NCBI GenBank assembly: GCA_015178975.1
Contig: WHVD01000190.1
Location: 1-64,000 of the forward strand
Source: Hysterangium stoloniferum
Taxonomy: Eukaryota; Basidiomycota; Agaricomycetes; Hysterangiales; Hysterangiaceae
Length of the DNA: 64,000 nucleotides
Reading direction: 5' to 3'
Position numbers and translations under genes: made by a program. The notes beneath the pieces are model-generated. The model did not search any database and was not told the origin of the DNA. It worked only from the letters and a program-made list of their open reading frames with translations. Shown here piece after piece: positions 8,382 to 21,155 of the stretch (its first letter is position 1; every line of letters starts with the position of its first letter).

Positions 8382-9276
8382 TGTCGGAGCCCTAGAACAT
8401 GACACTACCACCCCAGCACCCCAAAACCTATTTTGTTGTAGATTACCTCTTTAGCTATTCCATTCCATCTCCATCCCAACACTCTCCCTTCATCCATTCT
8501 ATATGTAAATATTATTTGCCACCTCATACCTTTTAGAATACTCTTGCTACATTGCATTTAGTGTTGGAAACTCCAATACTCTGAAGACCCCACTTAGTTG
8601 TGAGTTCAATCCCAATAGTTTCAAGCCCAAAATAAGTGGCAAAAATAACTTGTATTTAGGGATTAAGAGGGATAAGCATTACTTAATATCTAGTTGGCCT
8701 ACCCCTAATGTTGGCTACTGGCCTTAAACAAGTCATAGGGGAGTTGCTACTGACCTTTGGGTTGGAGTTTACTTTATGATGGAAACCACTAAGCCAACAT
8801 TGGCTTAGTGGTTTCCAACATTTAGTTCTAGTTTGTTCCTCCATACTCTTTTGACCCATCGTGACTTCTTATTTCTCTAATTGGCCTTCCAATCATCTGT
8901 TACACTTATTATAAAGTCTTTCTCATGTATGCCACAGTTCTTTAGTTTGGAATTTGACTTACATAGATTACCCTTCTCTTGTTTAAAGTCCTCTTTACTC
9001 TTCTCTTAATACTCTTGAAGACATTGTTGGCAAACCACAACTCTTAGTATTTCAGCCCTCTCATCAATTGAGCTAAGTGTTGTCCTTAGTCTCCATCATA
9101 CTATCCACTCTGTTTGAAATACTAGAGCACCCTAACAGTTCTTGCAAGGGCACAACACATATGTTGAAGCCAAGCTCCACCTTGTCTTATAGAATTGAAC
9201 CTCCCAATTAGTACAATTCACCATTTTCAGACCTCTGAAATTATCCCCTTTTGCCCCTCTTGCTTAGATCTTAACA
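8382..9276 (+). repeat. Gypsy LTR, family 2, decayed, with a nested insertion
   Basis: Ends in CTTAGATCTTAACA like the other family-2 LTRs (read on the minus strand at 48962, 54545 and 56764). It shares long stretches with them, including the core motif at 9144-9178. The start (TGTCGGAGC) is less certain and no target duplication was found. It is interrupted by the insertion at 8562-8820. Confidence 0.65.
8562..8820. mobile_element. Small solo LTR (copia-like ends), 259 bp
   Basis: Inverted ends TGTTGGAAAC and GTTTCCAACA, with the 5-bp duplication TTTAG on both sides (8557-8561, 8821-8825). TG...CA ends with a 5-bp duplication fit an LTR; TGTTGGAA ends are common in Ty1/copia LTRs. Near the right end is a perfect palindrome, 17-bp arms at 8781-8797 and 8800-8816. 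Confidence 0.7.
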
Positions 9277-9744
9277 GGCCCAAAAGTGAGGTTCCTAATG
9301 GGCATCTGTAATTGGGGAAGAGTGAATATCCTACTTAAGACACAGAGATGACTGCTGATGTAGTGTTTAAAGATGTTATTATTGACCTGTGAGTAAGTAT
9401 CCAGGCCAGTTGCAAAGAGAGACTAATTTACATAGGTTCAATGAATTTAAAAGTATATAAAAGTATAGAATTGTGGATAACTAATAAAAGTCAATCAAGT
9501 TTCTGAGTTAGATCACATGCCCTGATAAATACTTAGAATTGTCGACACAAAAGTTGTGGGGTATGTGGGGATATAGTTGTTGATGTCAAGATTGAATGAT
9601 ATATTACTAGGTTCGCGTGCAAGCTGAGAGAGTAAAAGAATAGCCACTCGCGAAGTGTGAAGCGCGGCTGGCTTGAGCCGAACTTAGGCGTGGGAATGTT
9701 CAAACAGTGCCAACTGCTTTATTGCACTCGCTACAACGTTCTGA
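9277..9744. other. Non-coding stretch before the array
   Basis: AT-rich. No ORF, RNA or repeat that I can support. Confidence 0.4.
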
Positions 9745-9756
9745 CCTACCTGTACG

Positions 9757-9996
9757 ATGGGGAAGTCACGTCTCGCCGAGTTCGAAAAAGGTAACCAGGT
9801 GCTGGCCGAAGTCAACGCTGTGGCGCTATCGCATTGCGATACGAAGCCTGTCACCTCTAGAATGTGCGAGTGGCAAGGCATGTTCGGTAAATCTGCCGTC
9901 GTCACTCTCTCGGATGGAACAGAGGTGGCCTTTGTACTGGGTGGGAAACGCTTAATGCACATTAGAGAACTGAAGGAATATTGGTCAAAGACCTAA
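9757..9996 (+). CDS. Hypothetical short ORF or 3' exon fragment, 79 aa
   Basis: Unrecognised. The end (RELKEYWSKT, stop) is kept in three other cassettes as RELKKYWSKT-like frames (about 17937, 22979 and 29391), so the 3' end may be a real terminal exon of a duplicated gene or simply a boundary of the repeat. The first ~60 residues have no counterpart there. In-frame stop at 9742-9744 upstream. GC-richer than its flanks. Confidence 0.3.
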   Translation: MGKSRLAEFEKGNQVLAEVNAVALSHCDTKPVTSRMCEWQGMFGKSAVVTLSDGTEVAFVLGGKRLMHIRELKEYWSKT

Positions 9997-10129
9997 CCAA
10001 TAATAAAACGAGTACATACGAAGTACATAAGAGTGAAGACCAAGTTAGATAGCATTAGAAATCTGGAGGTTTATGAGCATAAAGAATGAAGTAAGCGTGG
10101 AAAACACTCGCATGTAAAGAAAAAAAGCT

Positions 10130-11258
10130 GTGTGAGAGTAAACATCAGTTTAGAGGATCATATTATAATTAAACTGCTGACAATCGTTTAGAAGAAACCA
10201 CACCAAACGACTTCCGTTATATGTCCCCAAACTTCTTCGTAGCCGTGCCGCTGGCCATACATAACACACCATGAGAAGAAACACCATGATCTGAAAGGCA
10301 AGTGAGATGATGTGCACCGCCATGTACTCTGATGTTATATCCAATTAGAACCATAAAGTGACCTCGAGTGGTCGTATTGACATACTACTGCCGAAAAAAA
10401 TATCAGTCGATAGGCTTTATTGACACCGTTGAGGAATAAATACAGAGGCTGCGGCCGTTCGGAAGGAAGATCGGTACATCTATACACAGCCCTACTGTAC
10501 TAAATGCCAATCAATATTATGTATTTGTGACAGACAGAAGTACTTCTCAAACCAACTCACAATTCCTGGGAATAAAGAAGCAACACTCAAAGCCATATAG
10601 ACCATCATGATGTATTGTGGGTATCTTCTCACAGAGCAACAGGCCTCCATCGTTAGACTAGCTAAATAGTGGGCAAACGAGGTTGAACGCCCGTATTAGT
10701 ATGATAGTTCATATAGTCTTACCGGCCATTCCAAGTTGCGAAATCTCGAAAGTAACCATGGCAAGTCCCATCCAACCTGTGCAACTGCAGACGGGATTAG
10801 TGGCTATATATTATGTTCTGAAAACAACACGTGCTATTACCACGACTAAGTTGATGGTAAAGCCTCACATAATTTTCATCAGCCACATACCTGAGGTGTG
10901 TTCTGCTTGATTATGACTTGAACGAGAAAAGGAACGACTCCGCAGTAGTGAGAAATCAAAAAATAAAGCCGGGGAGTTCAGTCGGACGTTTCCAAGGGTA
11001 CTCGATTTCCGTTGGAAGAGTCAAAAGATAGTCGTAGAGGAAGAAAGCTATGAAAGGGAGATCAGATCCACGCTTCTCTGATCAGATGATCAGACGTATA
11101 CATACTATTAGCAGCACTATGTAAATATACCTGTATTGCGCTGCAGATATTTGTAAGCCTGCTGTTTGGCAACAGGGAAAATTCCTGAATTAATTGACGT
11201 ACTTATCTCTTGTGTCCTGAATTAGCCGAGCAACATCAATTAGATTCGCTGAGGTCAT
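10130..11258 (-). pseudogene. DUF6533 membrane protein gene, copy 1, 3'-truncated
   Basis: Intact-looking start (MTSANLIDVARLIQDTRD then a donor). Downstream is a transmembrane exon at 10344-10150 (AFQIMVFLLMVCYVW). The final exon found in copies 3-5 (seventh membrane helix end and cytoplasmic tail) is absent, because the array begins at ~9960. DUF6533 proteins are a large mushroom family of seven-helix membrane proteins of unknown function. Likely a pseudogene. Confidence 0.55.
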
Positions 11259-12017
11259 GTTGTACTGGCAAGTGAGATGATATATGATGTTAAACATAAA
11301 GATAAGCACTTGTGATTGAAGATTTACGTTACTTCCCGTTTGTCCGTTAATACAAATACAGTTGTTGAGGGCGGCCGAGACTGTGAGCGTTGGATGGTGT
11401 TTTTGACAAGGTTGTAGTCTTTGGAGTCTGAGTGCAGACAGACTTTTATTGGGATGAGCAATGCGGTGCTGCTACCTAGATTAAATTAAGGCTCTGCCCA
11501 TGTCAGGGGGGTTCATATGGTATCAACGATCCTGTGTATGGGACTTCATGGAACTTCGCCACTGCCATCGGGTTTGAATAACAAGTTAGCGTGAAATAAA
11601 TAACATTTACCTTTATGCACGAAGACGGTTTGATTCATTCCGCTTGATTCACAGCAGAGTGGCTTGAAGTACTTGATGTTAGAATGTAGATTTTCTTGAA
11701 CCTCGGGCCGGAATGCTGTGTAGATGAGCAGTTGCCTGCCAAAGTGACACTCTTCTTCTCTCTTGTAACACTAATGCATCATAAACTCCTGAGAGTTCCA
11801 TGTCACATTAGAGCTGTGAATTTGAAACTGACATACCGTACAGGTGCAGATAAGGGGCTTATACAAACTTGGCTAGATAAATCCATGTCAGGCGCTTAAT
11901 GAATTGCACCGTCCACTACCATCCAAGATTTTATAAATCTTTTGGGAAGGCGGATGTGCCAACTTAGTCATCTCTGCTTCACTCATAGCTGTTGATTCAT
12001 TTTAATATCTCCTCGGC

Positions 12018-12746
12018 CTCTCCCATAATTACTTCAATAGCTCAGCATACTGTAGCTCGTGTAGCTTCATGATTAACCTCGTTGGCAGATCTGATCCTAG
12101 ATGCTCTCCCGAGAACTCCCAACAAATCAGTTTTCTTGTTTGGATCCAAAAGCCGTTTTGTATATTTTGCGGGGGAGTAAATTTCTTGAACATGTATCAG
12201 ATGTTGACTGCAAAGATTGGACCATTTTGAGGGCGACGCCCCGATCACGTACATCGTCATTCTCAAAGGGCACGAATGGCTTCAATAATATACACGGATA
12301 CGATAGAAATGACATAAAAAGTGGGAACCATCACGCCTCTCCCTCGCCTTCATATCTCACGCAGAAGTGTACTCCCCACTGTGGATTTCGATAACCTCTC
12401 TCTGGTACATAGGGGTCTTCCCCCTCTCAGATATCAGGTCCTTCAACTCTCACATGCACACTTAGCCAGACGTCAATGGATTACAAACACCTTTGCCATT
12501 TGACGCTGTGTGCGTTGCAAATTTCCCTCTTCTCTCCTCTTTCTCCTTCTAAAATCAATGGGCAGTCGTATGTATAGCACATATTCGTTCTCGAAAATAT
12601 TACGTAATGAGCAACAAAATATACAACCCTTTTCTTGGATATTGTGGCCGTTGTGTAGGCCGCTCCCGAGACCCACGGTTCAAGTTGGCACTCCTGGACA
12701 GGATCACCATTCAGAAGCACCCAGTCATTTTGAACTTTAGAGAGTT
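12018..12746 (+). pseudogene. Sulfite reductase 5' fragment, copy 1
   Basis: Matches the N-terminal coding region of the gene at 31458. The start codon is changed to ATT (near 12036), there is a ~25-bp disruption near 12070, and an internal deletion removes about 330 bp (jump near 12143). Frames are broken. Confidence 0.8.
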
Positions 12747-13399
12747 GTAAGGCGATCCACGTATCCTCTTTTGTTCCTGTGGGTGCCAACACAGCTTCCT
12801 TGTAGAACTCTGGCCGGAACCACATGGCCGTGCCAAATAGATACAATCTCGGGCGGAACTTGTTCGTCAAACTAGATGGACCGGCATGAGGGCCTCTTAG
12901 ATCCTGGCCGCCAGAATACCAACCATAATATATCGCAAGATGGCGTTACTATTCTTACTGTATACCCCTGATAAATTCCCGCTCTCCTTTTGACATACCT
13001 ACCATGATGACCCCCTCACGAAGTGTATATTGTTCTGTTTATCCCACCATGATGTACCTTGTTATCTTGCGTTAGAAAACGGGCATCTAAATTTATTTAT
13101 GACGCATGTGTTGTACAGCTGTACATTTGTATTGTATATTATTCATATTTAACGATACAATAGTCATTTTCAGCGGTTAATTTGCGAGATCAAAATTCCC
13201 GAGATAGATTGGCTTTGCGACAGGAGTCAAAGTCTAAATATCTCCACCTGCTGACCTAGCTCAATCTCTCTGTGGGCTGTCCTTAGTTGCGGAGATCAAA
13301 GTGTACGAGTATAAATCACAAGGTAGGCGTGAAAAATCCTCGCATGTAAGAAGAAAAGACTGTGGGAGTCGAACTCATTTTAAAGAATCATATCATAGT

Positions 13400-14450
13400 G
13401 AACACGCTAACCGTTGTGTAGAATAAAACTTGTTAAATTCCATCCCTTATATGCTATACTTCTTTGTAGCCGGACCGTTGGCCATGTATGACACACCATG
13501 AGAAAAAACACCACGTCTCAAAGGCAAGTGAGACCACGTGCGCAGCTATATTTTCTGATACTATATCCAATTAGAAACCGTAAAGTGATACTATTGCTGA
13601 AAAGAAAAACAGTCGATAGGCTTTATTAAGACCGTTTGGGAATAAATACAGATATTGCGAACGTTCGAAAGGACGATCGGTACACCTATATACAACTGTA
13701 CTCCACTAAATTCCAATCAATATATGTGGCGCACAAAAGTACTTCTGAGCTAATTCACAATTTCTGGCCCTAAGGAAGCAGCACCCAAACTCACGGAGAC
13801 CAGCACGACATATGTTTCCCTGAGCGTGAGGCAATGGGGTATATTCGACCTGTTAGACCAGCTAAAGAGAAGGGCATCCCCTCTACCACTATGATACTAC
13901 ACAGGCTCACCAGTCATTCCATATTGCGAAACCACGAAATCACTACTGGCGAGACGCATCCAAGTTGTACAATTGGAGACAGGGTTAGTGGCCGTATATA
14001 TTATCCTATGAAAATAAGACGTACTATTACCACAACTAAGTTGATGGTAAAGTCTCACATGATTTTCACGAACCACATACCTGTGGTGTGCTGCCGACTA
14101 TGGCTTGAACGAGAAAAACAACGACTCCGAAGTAGCGAGCGACCAAAAAAGAACCGCGGCAAGTCTAATCCGACGTTTCCACAAGTACAACAATTTCCGT
14201 TGGAAGAGTCAAAGATAATCGTAAAGGTAGACAACTATAAAAGGTGGATCAGATGCACATTTTCCCTATCAAATGGTGATACATATGCATACTAAGAACT
14301 GCGGTCTGTAAATACCCCTGTATCGCGCTAAACATTTTCGTTAGCATTCTGTTTAGCAGCAGTGGTTGGACGATATTTCAATTAATTTACGCACTCATAT
14401 TTCGCACCCTGAATAAGCCGGGTAACATCAGTTGCATTGTCTGAGGTCAT
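13400..14450 (-). pseudogene. DUF6533 membrane protein gene, copy 2, 3'-truncated
   Basis: Start region intact (MTSDNATDVTRLIQ) with the same first donor. Later exons are recognisable by similarity to copy 3. The tail exon is missing: at ~13298 the array jumps from sequence like 22035 to sequence like 23080. Integrity of the middle exons was not fully checked, so it could still be transcribed. Confidence 0.5.
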
Positions 14451-14763
14451 GTTGCACTCGCTATGACCCTAAATGTAATTTACTTGCGAATAGGATTTAC
14501 GTCACTGCCAGTTTGTGCGTCAATCCAAATACAGTTGTTGAGGGCGGCCGAGACTGTGAGAGTTGAATAGTGTTTTTGATAAGGTTATAGTCTTTGAATG
14601 AGTCTGAGTGCAGACAGACTTTTATTGGGATGAACAATGCGGTGCTGCTACCTAGCTTAAAGTGTTGCTCAGCCCGTGCCAGGTAAGTTCATAGTGTATC
14701 AACAGTCCTGTGTATAAAACGTCATAGAACTTCGCTACTGCCATCAAGATGGAATAAAATGTT

Positions 14764-15027
14764 GGAATTGGTGATGAAACCACCCTTTTCCTAGGGGCGG
14801 TTCACCCATTTCCTCGCTTTTTCATAGGAGGATGCTAATCGTGGACCATGCTTTCTGAGGTTAATGCATGCCAGAACCAGTGTACACCTAATCTAGCATC
14901 CTACCTATCATGTCAGAAGGTGATTCACTAACTGAGACATTGATTGACAAACAAGTACTATTATTACAAGTCTATTACCCACTTGTAGATTGTGTATTAC
15001 AATAAGCCAACTCATTCTATTTTTAAT
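14764..15027. mobile_element. 264-bp insertion in the copy-2 promoter region
   Basis: Absent from the other cassettes and flanked by a 10-bp direct repeat ATAAAATGTT (14754-14763, 15028-15037). Class unknown; the left edge reads TGTTGGAATTGG like a copia LTR, but the right edge is not CA. Confidence 0.5.
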
Positions 15028-15116
15028 ATAAAATGTTAGCGTGAGATAAATGAACCTTTTTATTTATGCATGGAGACGGTTTGCTTCAGTACTAGTCCGT
15101 TTGATTGACAGCACAC

Positions 15117-16044
15117 ACTGTAGGAAGTAAACGCACTTTATCTCAATGTCCAATACACTTACACTGAATCGCAGCGCCGACACTCACTGAAGTTAAGTGT
15201 TCAATTGTCACACGAATTTCCGAAAAATGCACCTTAACAAAGTGCATTTTATCACTTCATCTTAGTGTCTTTTCCGTCCAATTTTCACTGCACTAGTCCA
15301 GTTTTCGATTTTTGAGCAACTCATTTGAAGCTCCGTATGGAATGACCTCCACCACGCCGAACGACTATAGATTTTTGTTACTGCAAAATCCTCAGATGTT
15401 GGCTGACCTGAATGGTGAGTTACATGGTTGATATTTTCCAAATTTGACCGCAGCCTGGATCATTCCTCAGCGCTCACCACTGATAAAAGTCCTTCATGCT
15501 GGATATTGGTAACCAGTAAGTCGTCAGTATATTTATTCTATTACAAATTCTGACATTATGCTATTCTTATTTCAGGACTCCCGCCACTACCAAGGAGATG
15601 TAGTGTCTCGTTGAGCTGTTCCCACAATTCCAGTGCAGACCCCGATCAATAAGCATTCGCTGTGGATACAGACTAGTGGAGCTGGGATGGTGACAGGTGG
15701 CGGTGGCCGAGAGGGGGACATGAAGTCCAGGTGTACAGGTACATGTGATGCAGTGTGGGCTGTGGGCATTAGATGGCCTACATATGCACCTTGGACAATC
15801 TGGTCTGTTTCGGACTCTTAGGATTCCATGTGGCATCTAGCATGTGACTGCATATCGGGAGTGGCGCAGTTGCAGGTGTAGTAGGTGTAATTGGGATGTA
15901 ATTGGTGGTCAATGGAGATCATGAGGTGTTCCACCTCGTCACGGTTGTTGCAGTATAGATGGAGGAATATCAGGTGGGTATATGCATTCTGGGGGGACAC
16001 CAGACTTGGATATTTGTGTTGGTGGTATCGAATGGTCAGGATCT
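15117..16044. other. Unique stretch replacing the sulfite reductase fragment in copy 2
   Basis: No match to other cassettes. A motif at 15117 (ACTGTAGGAAGTAAACGCAC) recurs in altered form at 16911, so the stretch and the inverted block next to it may have arrived together. Short open frames only; nothing recognisable. Confidence 0.35.
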
Positions 16045-16960
16045 ATCTAAGGCTATCGTGCCATCGACCTCTGACGCCTAGTACATACCTGCGAGGGCGT
16101 GCCAGCAATGGCTCGTCTGACGAGCAAGTCGCTTCCCATACGATATCTGTTTGACACGATAATGTGGTTCGGGCCAGAGTTCAGCAAGGAAGCTGTGTTA
16201 ATTCTTATAGGAATGAAATAAATTGGGAAATGAATTCACTATTTCTTCCGATGCCCTGTGTTCACGTTAATATTTAACTCTGTATAGGGAAAGCAGAATC
16301 TCATACAATGAACCATGCCCATGTAGCATTCTGCTGCCACGCTCGAAAATGCTGTCCTCCTTGTGTCAGGCATCAAAAATCCTGCACACATACGAAAGGA
16401 TACAACTATACCAATTACATTTTCCCAACATTTTCGAAATATGAGAATGTCTGCCTATCAAGATATTGCCCGTCTTTCAGGGGTTGTCCATCTCCTAGAT
16501 TGGATTGATGGATACGACCAACATGTAACCCTAAGCTCTCTTCGGCATACCCTAATGAGATAAATAAAATTAGGCAATGCAACAAATGGTGACATTTATT
16601 GTACGTACTAAGGGCATAGTATGAGCCCTTTGAGGTCAGGATACGCACCACGCCCTCTTTCCCAAAGATATATAAATCCTTGCATGCTAGTGGATGGTTA
16701 CCAGTTCGAGACGGATTTGTCTAGCTGACTTGTATTAGCCTCTTATCTGTACCTGTACGGTATGTTAGGGTTATGATGCATTAATATCACAAGAGAGAAG
16801 AAGGGTGGCACTTTGGCAATTACTTATCTGCATGGCATTTCGCCTCGAGATCCAAGGGAAATCTACGCTCCAATATGATCATATGACGAAAATGTACTTC
16901 AAGCCGGTCTGCACTGTAGGAAGTTAGTGCACTTGAATGAAGCACTCTGGGCACTTCATC
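16045..16960 (-). repeat. Inverted cassette piece
   Basis: Reverse complement of cassette sequence: 16195-16600 corresponds to 21150-21520 and 27790-28130, and 16620-16900 corresponds to the promoter side near 24850-25110 and 31170-31390. The sulfite reductase body between these is deleted. Confidence 0.7.
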
Positions 16961-17374
16961 GAGGGGTGTGAAACACTTTAACACTGATTTAAAGCCGTCG
17001 TTAAGCGGTTGTTGGATGATGTATTTAAGACACTGAATCTAAGCATATCTTTGCACTTAATTTCAGTTCTGTATATATTAACGAACTGCTTTCAAGCCAC
17101 TTATCCGCACAAAAACGTCATACATGCATCGAAGTCAACGGTATCTACATTGGCTGGTGATCATTTATCTCACTGTAAACAATGCATTCTTCAGTTGAGA
17201 ACGAAGGGCCACCTTTTAAATCAGTAATCCAGGACTTCGATGAATCGCCTCATGAACAGTATGGAACTCGCTTAAACTTGAATAATTAACTTTCATCGGG
17301 TTGAGTGACTCCCCAGGGTCCAGGTCGATCTTGTCAGTGTCCGATTGAACTGGATCGAGAGCCATAGAGCCGGC

Positions 17375-19228
17375 CTACACAAAAACATTAACAGTCACTG
17401 TGAATAATATATCTGATTTACTAGTAGATTCACTACAGACCACTATTGTGTTCACACCGTGAGTACTGGAAAGCGTCGTGGTGCTCAAGCCAAAGTCTGG
17501 GGTTTCCCCCGAAGGCCTAAAGATTTGAGATGAATTTGACGAGAATGAAAATGTCGATGGGAATGTTTGTAACTGAAAACGTCTCCTAACTAAACCTTCT
17601 TCGATTATGCTGGCGTCGATTGTGCTGGTCTGAGATTCTTCACATGGCGTTGAGATTTGAGGCGCATCTGGCGAGAATAAAATATTGGTGAGAATCGCGT
17701 TTTCGATTTCAGTGGCTTCAACTAAGCCACCAATTGCGCTGAGGGCACGTAGGTTCAGAACGGCGCGGCATATAAGGAGCACGGATAGTCTTTAGATTTC
17801 ATATTTGCTTCAAAGCATCCTTCAAAGTATATAAGAGGACGCTTACGGGTGGCTTAGTTGAGCTTCAACGGTAGTAAACAGTGGCTAATGTTTCCATGTC
17901 AATATCCAGTGTTGGACCATTTCCTCTTACGTACGTTAGAGAGCTGAAGAAATATTGATCAAAGACCTCACAGATAATAGAACAAGTACGTACAAAGTAC
18001 ATGAGAGTGAAGACCAAGTTGGATAGTATTACAAATCTAAAAGGGTATGAGGATAAATAACAAGGTAGGCGGGGAAAATACTCGCATGTAAGAAGAAAAA
18101 GCTGTGGGAGTCAAACTCAGTTTAAAATATCATATGATAGTGAACACGCCAACCGTCGTGTATAATAAAACATTGCAAGCTCTGTCGGTTATATTCCCCC
18201 AAACTTCTTCCTAGCCATATTATTTTCCATGTATGATAAACCATGAGAAGAAACACCACGATCTCAAAGGCAAGTGAGGCCACGTGTGCGGCTATGTTCT
18301 CTGATGGTATGACCTATTAGAACCAGTGAAGTGAGCTCGAAAGCTTGTATTAACATACTACTGCCAAAAAAAATTAGTCAAGAGGCTTTATTATGTAAAG
18401 TCGATTGGGAATAGATACAGGTATTGTGAACGTTCGAAAGGAATATTGGTACACCTATACACAATTGTACTCCACTTAATGCCAATCAACATCGTGTACA
18501 TGTGACTTAAAGCACTTCTGAGCCAACTCACAATCTCCGGCCCTACAGATGCAATACCCAAACTCACGGTGACCGGCATGATGCATCGGCTACTATGGGA
18601 AATGGCATATATTCGGAATATTAAAATAGCTGAAGAGAGGACATAGAGACGAGGTTGGACCCCTTTACTGGTATGATAGTACACTTAAGCTCACCAGTCA
18701 TTCCATACCGCGAAACGACGAAAGCGCTACTAGCCATACGCATCCAAGTTGTGCAGCTGCAGACGTGGTTAGCGGCCAAACATGTATTATGTTATATAAA
18801 AAGACGTGCTAGCACACGAGTTGGTGGTAAAGTCTTGCGTCATTTTCACGAGCCACATACCTGAGGTGTGTTCTGCCCGATGGTGACTTGAACGAGAGAG
18901 GGAACGACTCCGAAGTAGCGAGCAGCAAGAAAACAAAGTGAGTAAACTCCAATCCGACGTTTCCAAAGGTACTTGATTTCCATTGGAAGAGTCAAAAGAT
19001 AATCGTAGAGGAAGAAAGCTATGAAAAGGGGATCAGATGCACATCTCATTGACAATATGATGGCATACATACTAAGGGCTGCCGTTTGTAAATATCCCTG
19101 TATTGCGCTGTACATTTTCGTGAGCTTCCTCTTTGGCCGCAGCGGCTGGAAGGTGGTCAATTAATTACGCACTTGTCGTTCCTATTCTGGATAAGTCGAG
19201 CAACGTCAGTTAGATTCTCTGAAGTCAT
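17375..19228 (-). CDS. DUF6533 domain membrane protein, copy 3
   Basis: Multi-exon minus-strand gene. Exon 1 reads MTSENLTDVARLIQNRND. The DUF6533 core (LYDYLLTLPMEIKYLWKRR) follows a 53-nt intron with donor GTATGT. Then come exons with CTTWMRMASSAFVVSRYGMT and AILIFRIYAISHSSR, the typical run of helices, and the last exon 17782-17375 with the end of a helix (LLICRAVLNLRAL) and a Ser/Thr-rich tail. Splice sites checked at the first several junctions keep one frame. Probably a plasma-membrane or endomembrane protein; function unknown. Shares its promoter region with the sulfite reductase fragment at 19933. The exons at 17800-18390 were not resolved. Confidence 0.6.
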
Positions 19229-19932
19229 ATTTTTCTGGCTAGAGAGATGATATATGATTTTAAACATAGAGATAAGCACTTGTTATTGAAGATTTACATT
19301 ACTGCCAGTTTGTCCGTCGATCCAAATACAGTTGTTGCGAGCGGCTGAAACTGTGAGAGCTGGATGGTGTTTTGGACAAGGTTATAGTCTGTGAATGGGT
19401 CTGAGTGCAGACAGACTTATATGGGGATGAACAATGCGGTGCTATTACCTAGACTTAAACGTTGCTCAGCCCGTGTCAGGTAAGTTCGTCAACAGTCCTG
19501 TGTATAGAACTTCATCTGTCATCGGGGTTGAATAAAAACCTAGCGTGAATGAATAAACATCTTTCTTTATGCACGAAAACGGTTTGCTTCAGTCTGTTTG
19601 ATTCACTAGAGTGGCTTGAAGTACATCATCGTCATAATAGAATGTAGATTTGTCTTGAACATGGGGGAAGAATGCTGTTCAGATAAGTGGTTGCCAAGGC
19701 TCCACACTTCTTCTGTCTTGTAGTTTTCTAACTAATTTCATAAACCTGACACAATGTACAGGAAGGGCTAAATACAGACCGGCTAGATAAATCTGTAGGT
19801 AATGCGCGCTTGATTACTTGCACAGCCACAAGAATGTATAAATCTTTTGGGGAGGCGGGCGGGATGCGCGAGCTTCGTTATCTTTGCTTCACTGTTCATA
19901 GCTTGTGGCGTCATTTTCATATCTGCTCGCTG

Positions 19933-21155
19933 TCTCCCATTATGACTAAACATGTTAAATTTTGGGAATTCGGTATGCGGGCTACAAGGAAATCGAGCCA
20001 TACGATGGATATTAGCCAGCGGTTACCAAGCTTTATAAGGATGAGTTGTCTTTTGTAGTACTCATCCGTTTACAACGAGTTGGCCGTGACCTAATCAGAC
20101 AAACGGAAAGTTATACGGTCTCGGAACATCACCACGAAAACTTAACACAACATACTGTAGCTCGTGTAGCTTCATTAGCCTTAGATCTGATCCTAGATGC
20201 TCTCTCGAGGGCTCCCAACAAGTCGGTTTTCCAACATGGCTTTAATAGGACCTTTGTTATATTGAGCATTTATCATGGTGTCGATCTCGGGTCTGTGATT
20301 TTGTCAAACTCGGACGTTGAACTCATTTCGGTCACCAGATCTTCCTCAAAGGATATATTTGGCAGTTTCATCCCAAATGTCGCAGAACTTTCATGATGAC
20401 TGGTGGTTATACATGCCGCTGTGGATGATGATGACCTTTCAAGCGTACTACTTTTACAGTCATCGTTGCCATTTGTTTTACATTCGGCTTCAGCCCAGCA
20501 GACTCATGACCATACCTTGTTAGCATCTAGATTAGCTCGTTTGGAGCGAAAAACCGTTTTGCATTTTCTCCACGCCCGTAGATTTCATGAACATGCATCA
20601 GAAGTTGACGCTACAAACATTGAGCCGCTGCTGAGAGCGGAGCGTCGCCGATGACGTACATGATCAATCTTTAACGGCACGAACAATTTCAATAATCCAC
20701 ACGGATACAATGGAAATGACCGCCCTTCTCTCACCTTCATTCCCCACATCATCTCACCCGGAAGCAGATTCGTTACTTTGACGCCTATGAAGCCGCCTCT
20801 TTCGATCCCCTCTCCCTCGTACATAGGGCTCTTCCCCCTCTCACATACTCAGATACATCATGTCCCACTCAGCCAGACTTCAATAGATGACAAACAGGCT
20901 TCCCACTTGAACGCTGTCGGTGTGTTGCAAATTTCTTTCCTTTCCCCTCTCCCCCCTTCGAAGATCAGCGAGCGAACCCGGTCGTCTATATCGCACATGT
21001 TGATTCTCGAGCAGACAAGGCAATGGCCAACAAAATATAAATTCCTTTTTTGAATATTGTGACGCCATGTAGGTTTGCTCCCCGAGGCCCACTGTTCAAG
21101 CTGGCACTATTGGACCGTATCACCATTCTTCAACAACCCAGCCATTTTGAATTTT
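19933..21155 (+). pseudogene. Sulfite reductase 5' fragment, copy 3
   Basis: Retains an ATG (19942), but the coding part is split at once by a small LTR (19953-20147) and then broken by frameshifts. It is alignable to codons up to ~357 of the gene at 31458 and ends at the common breakpoint near 21150. Confidence 0.85.
19953..20147. mobile_element. 195-bp solo-LTR-like insertion
   Basis: Starts TGTTAAATTTTG and ends ACTTAACA. Flanks AAACA and CAACA (one mismatch) look like a 5-bp target duplication. It interrupts the sulfite reductase copy right after its start codon. Confidence 0.6.
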
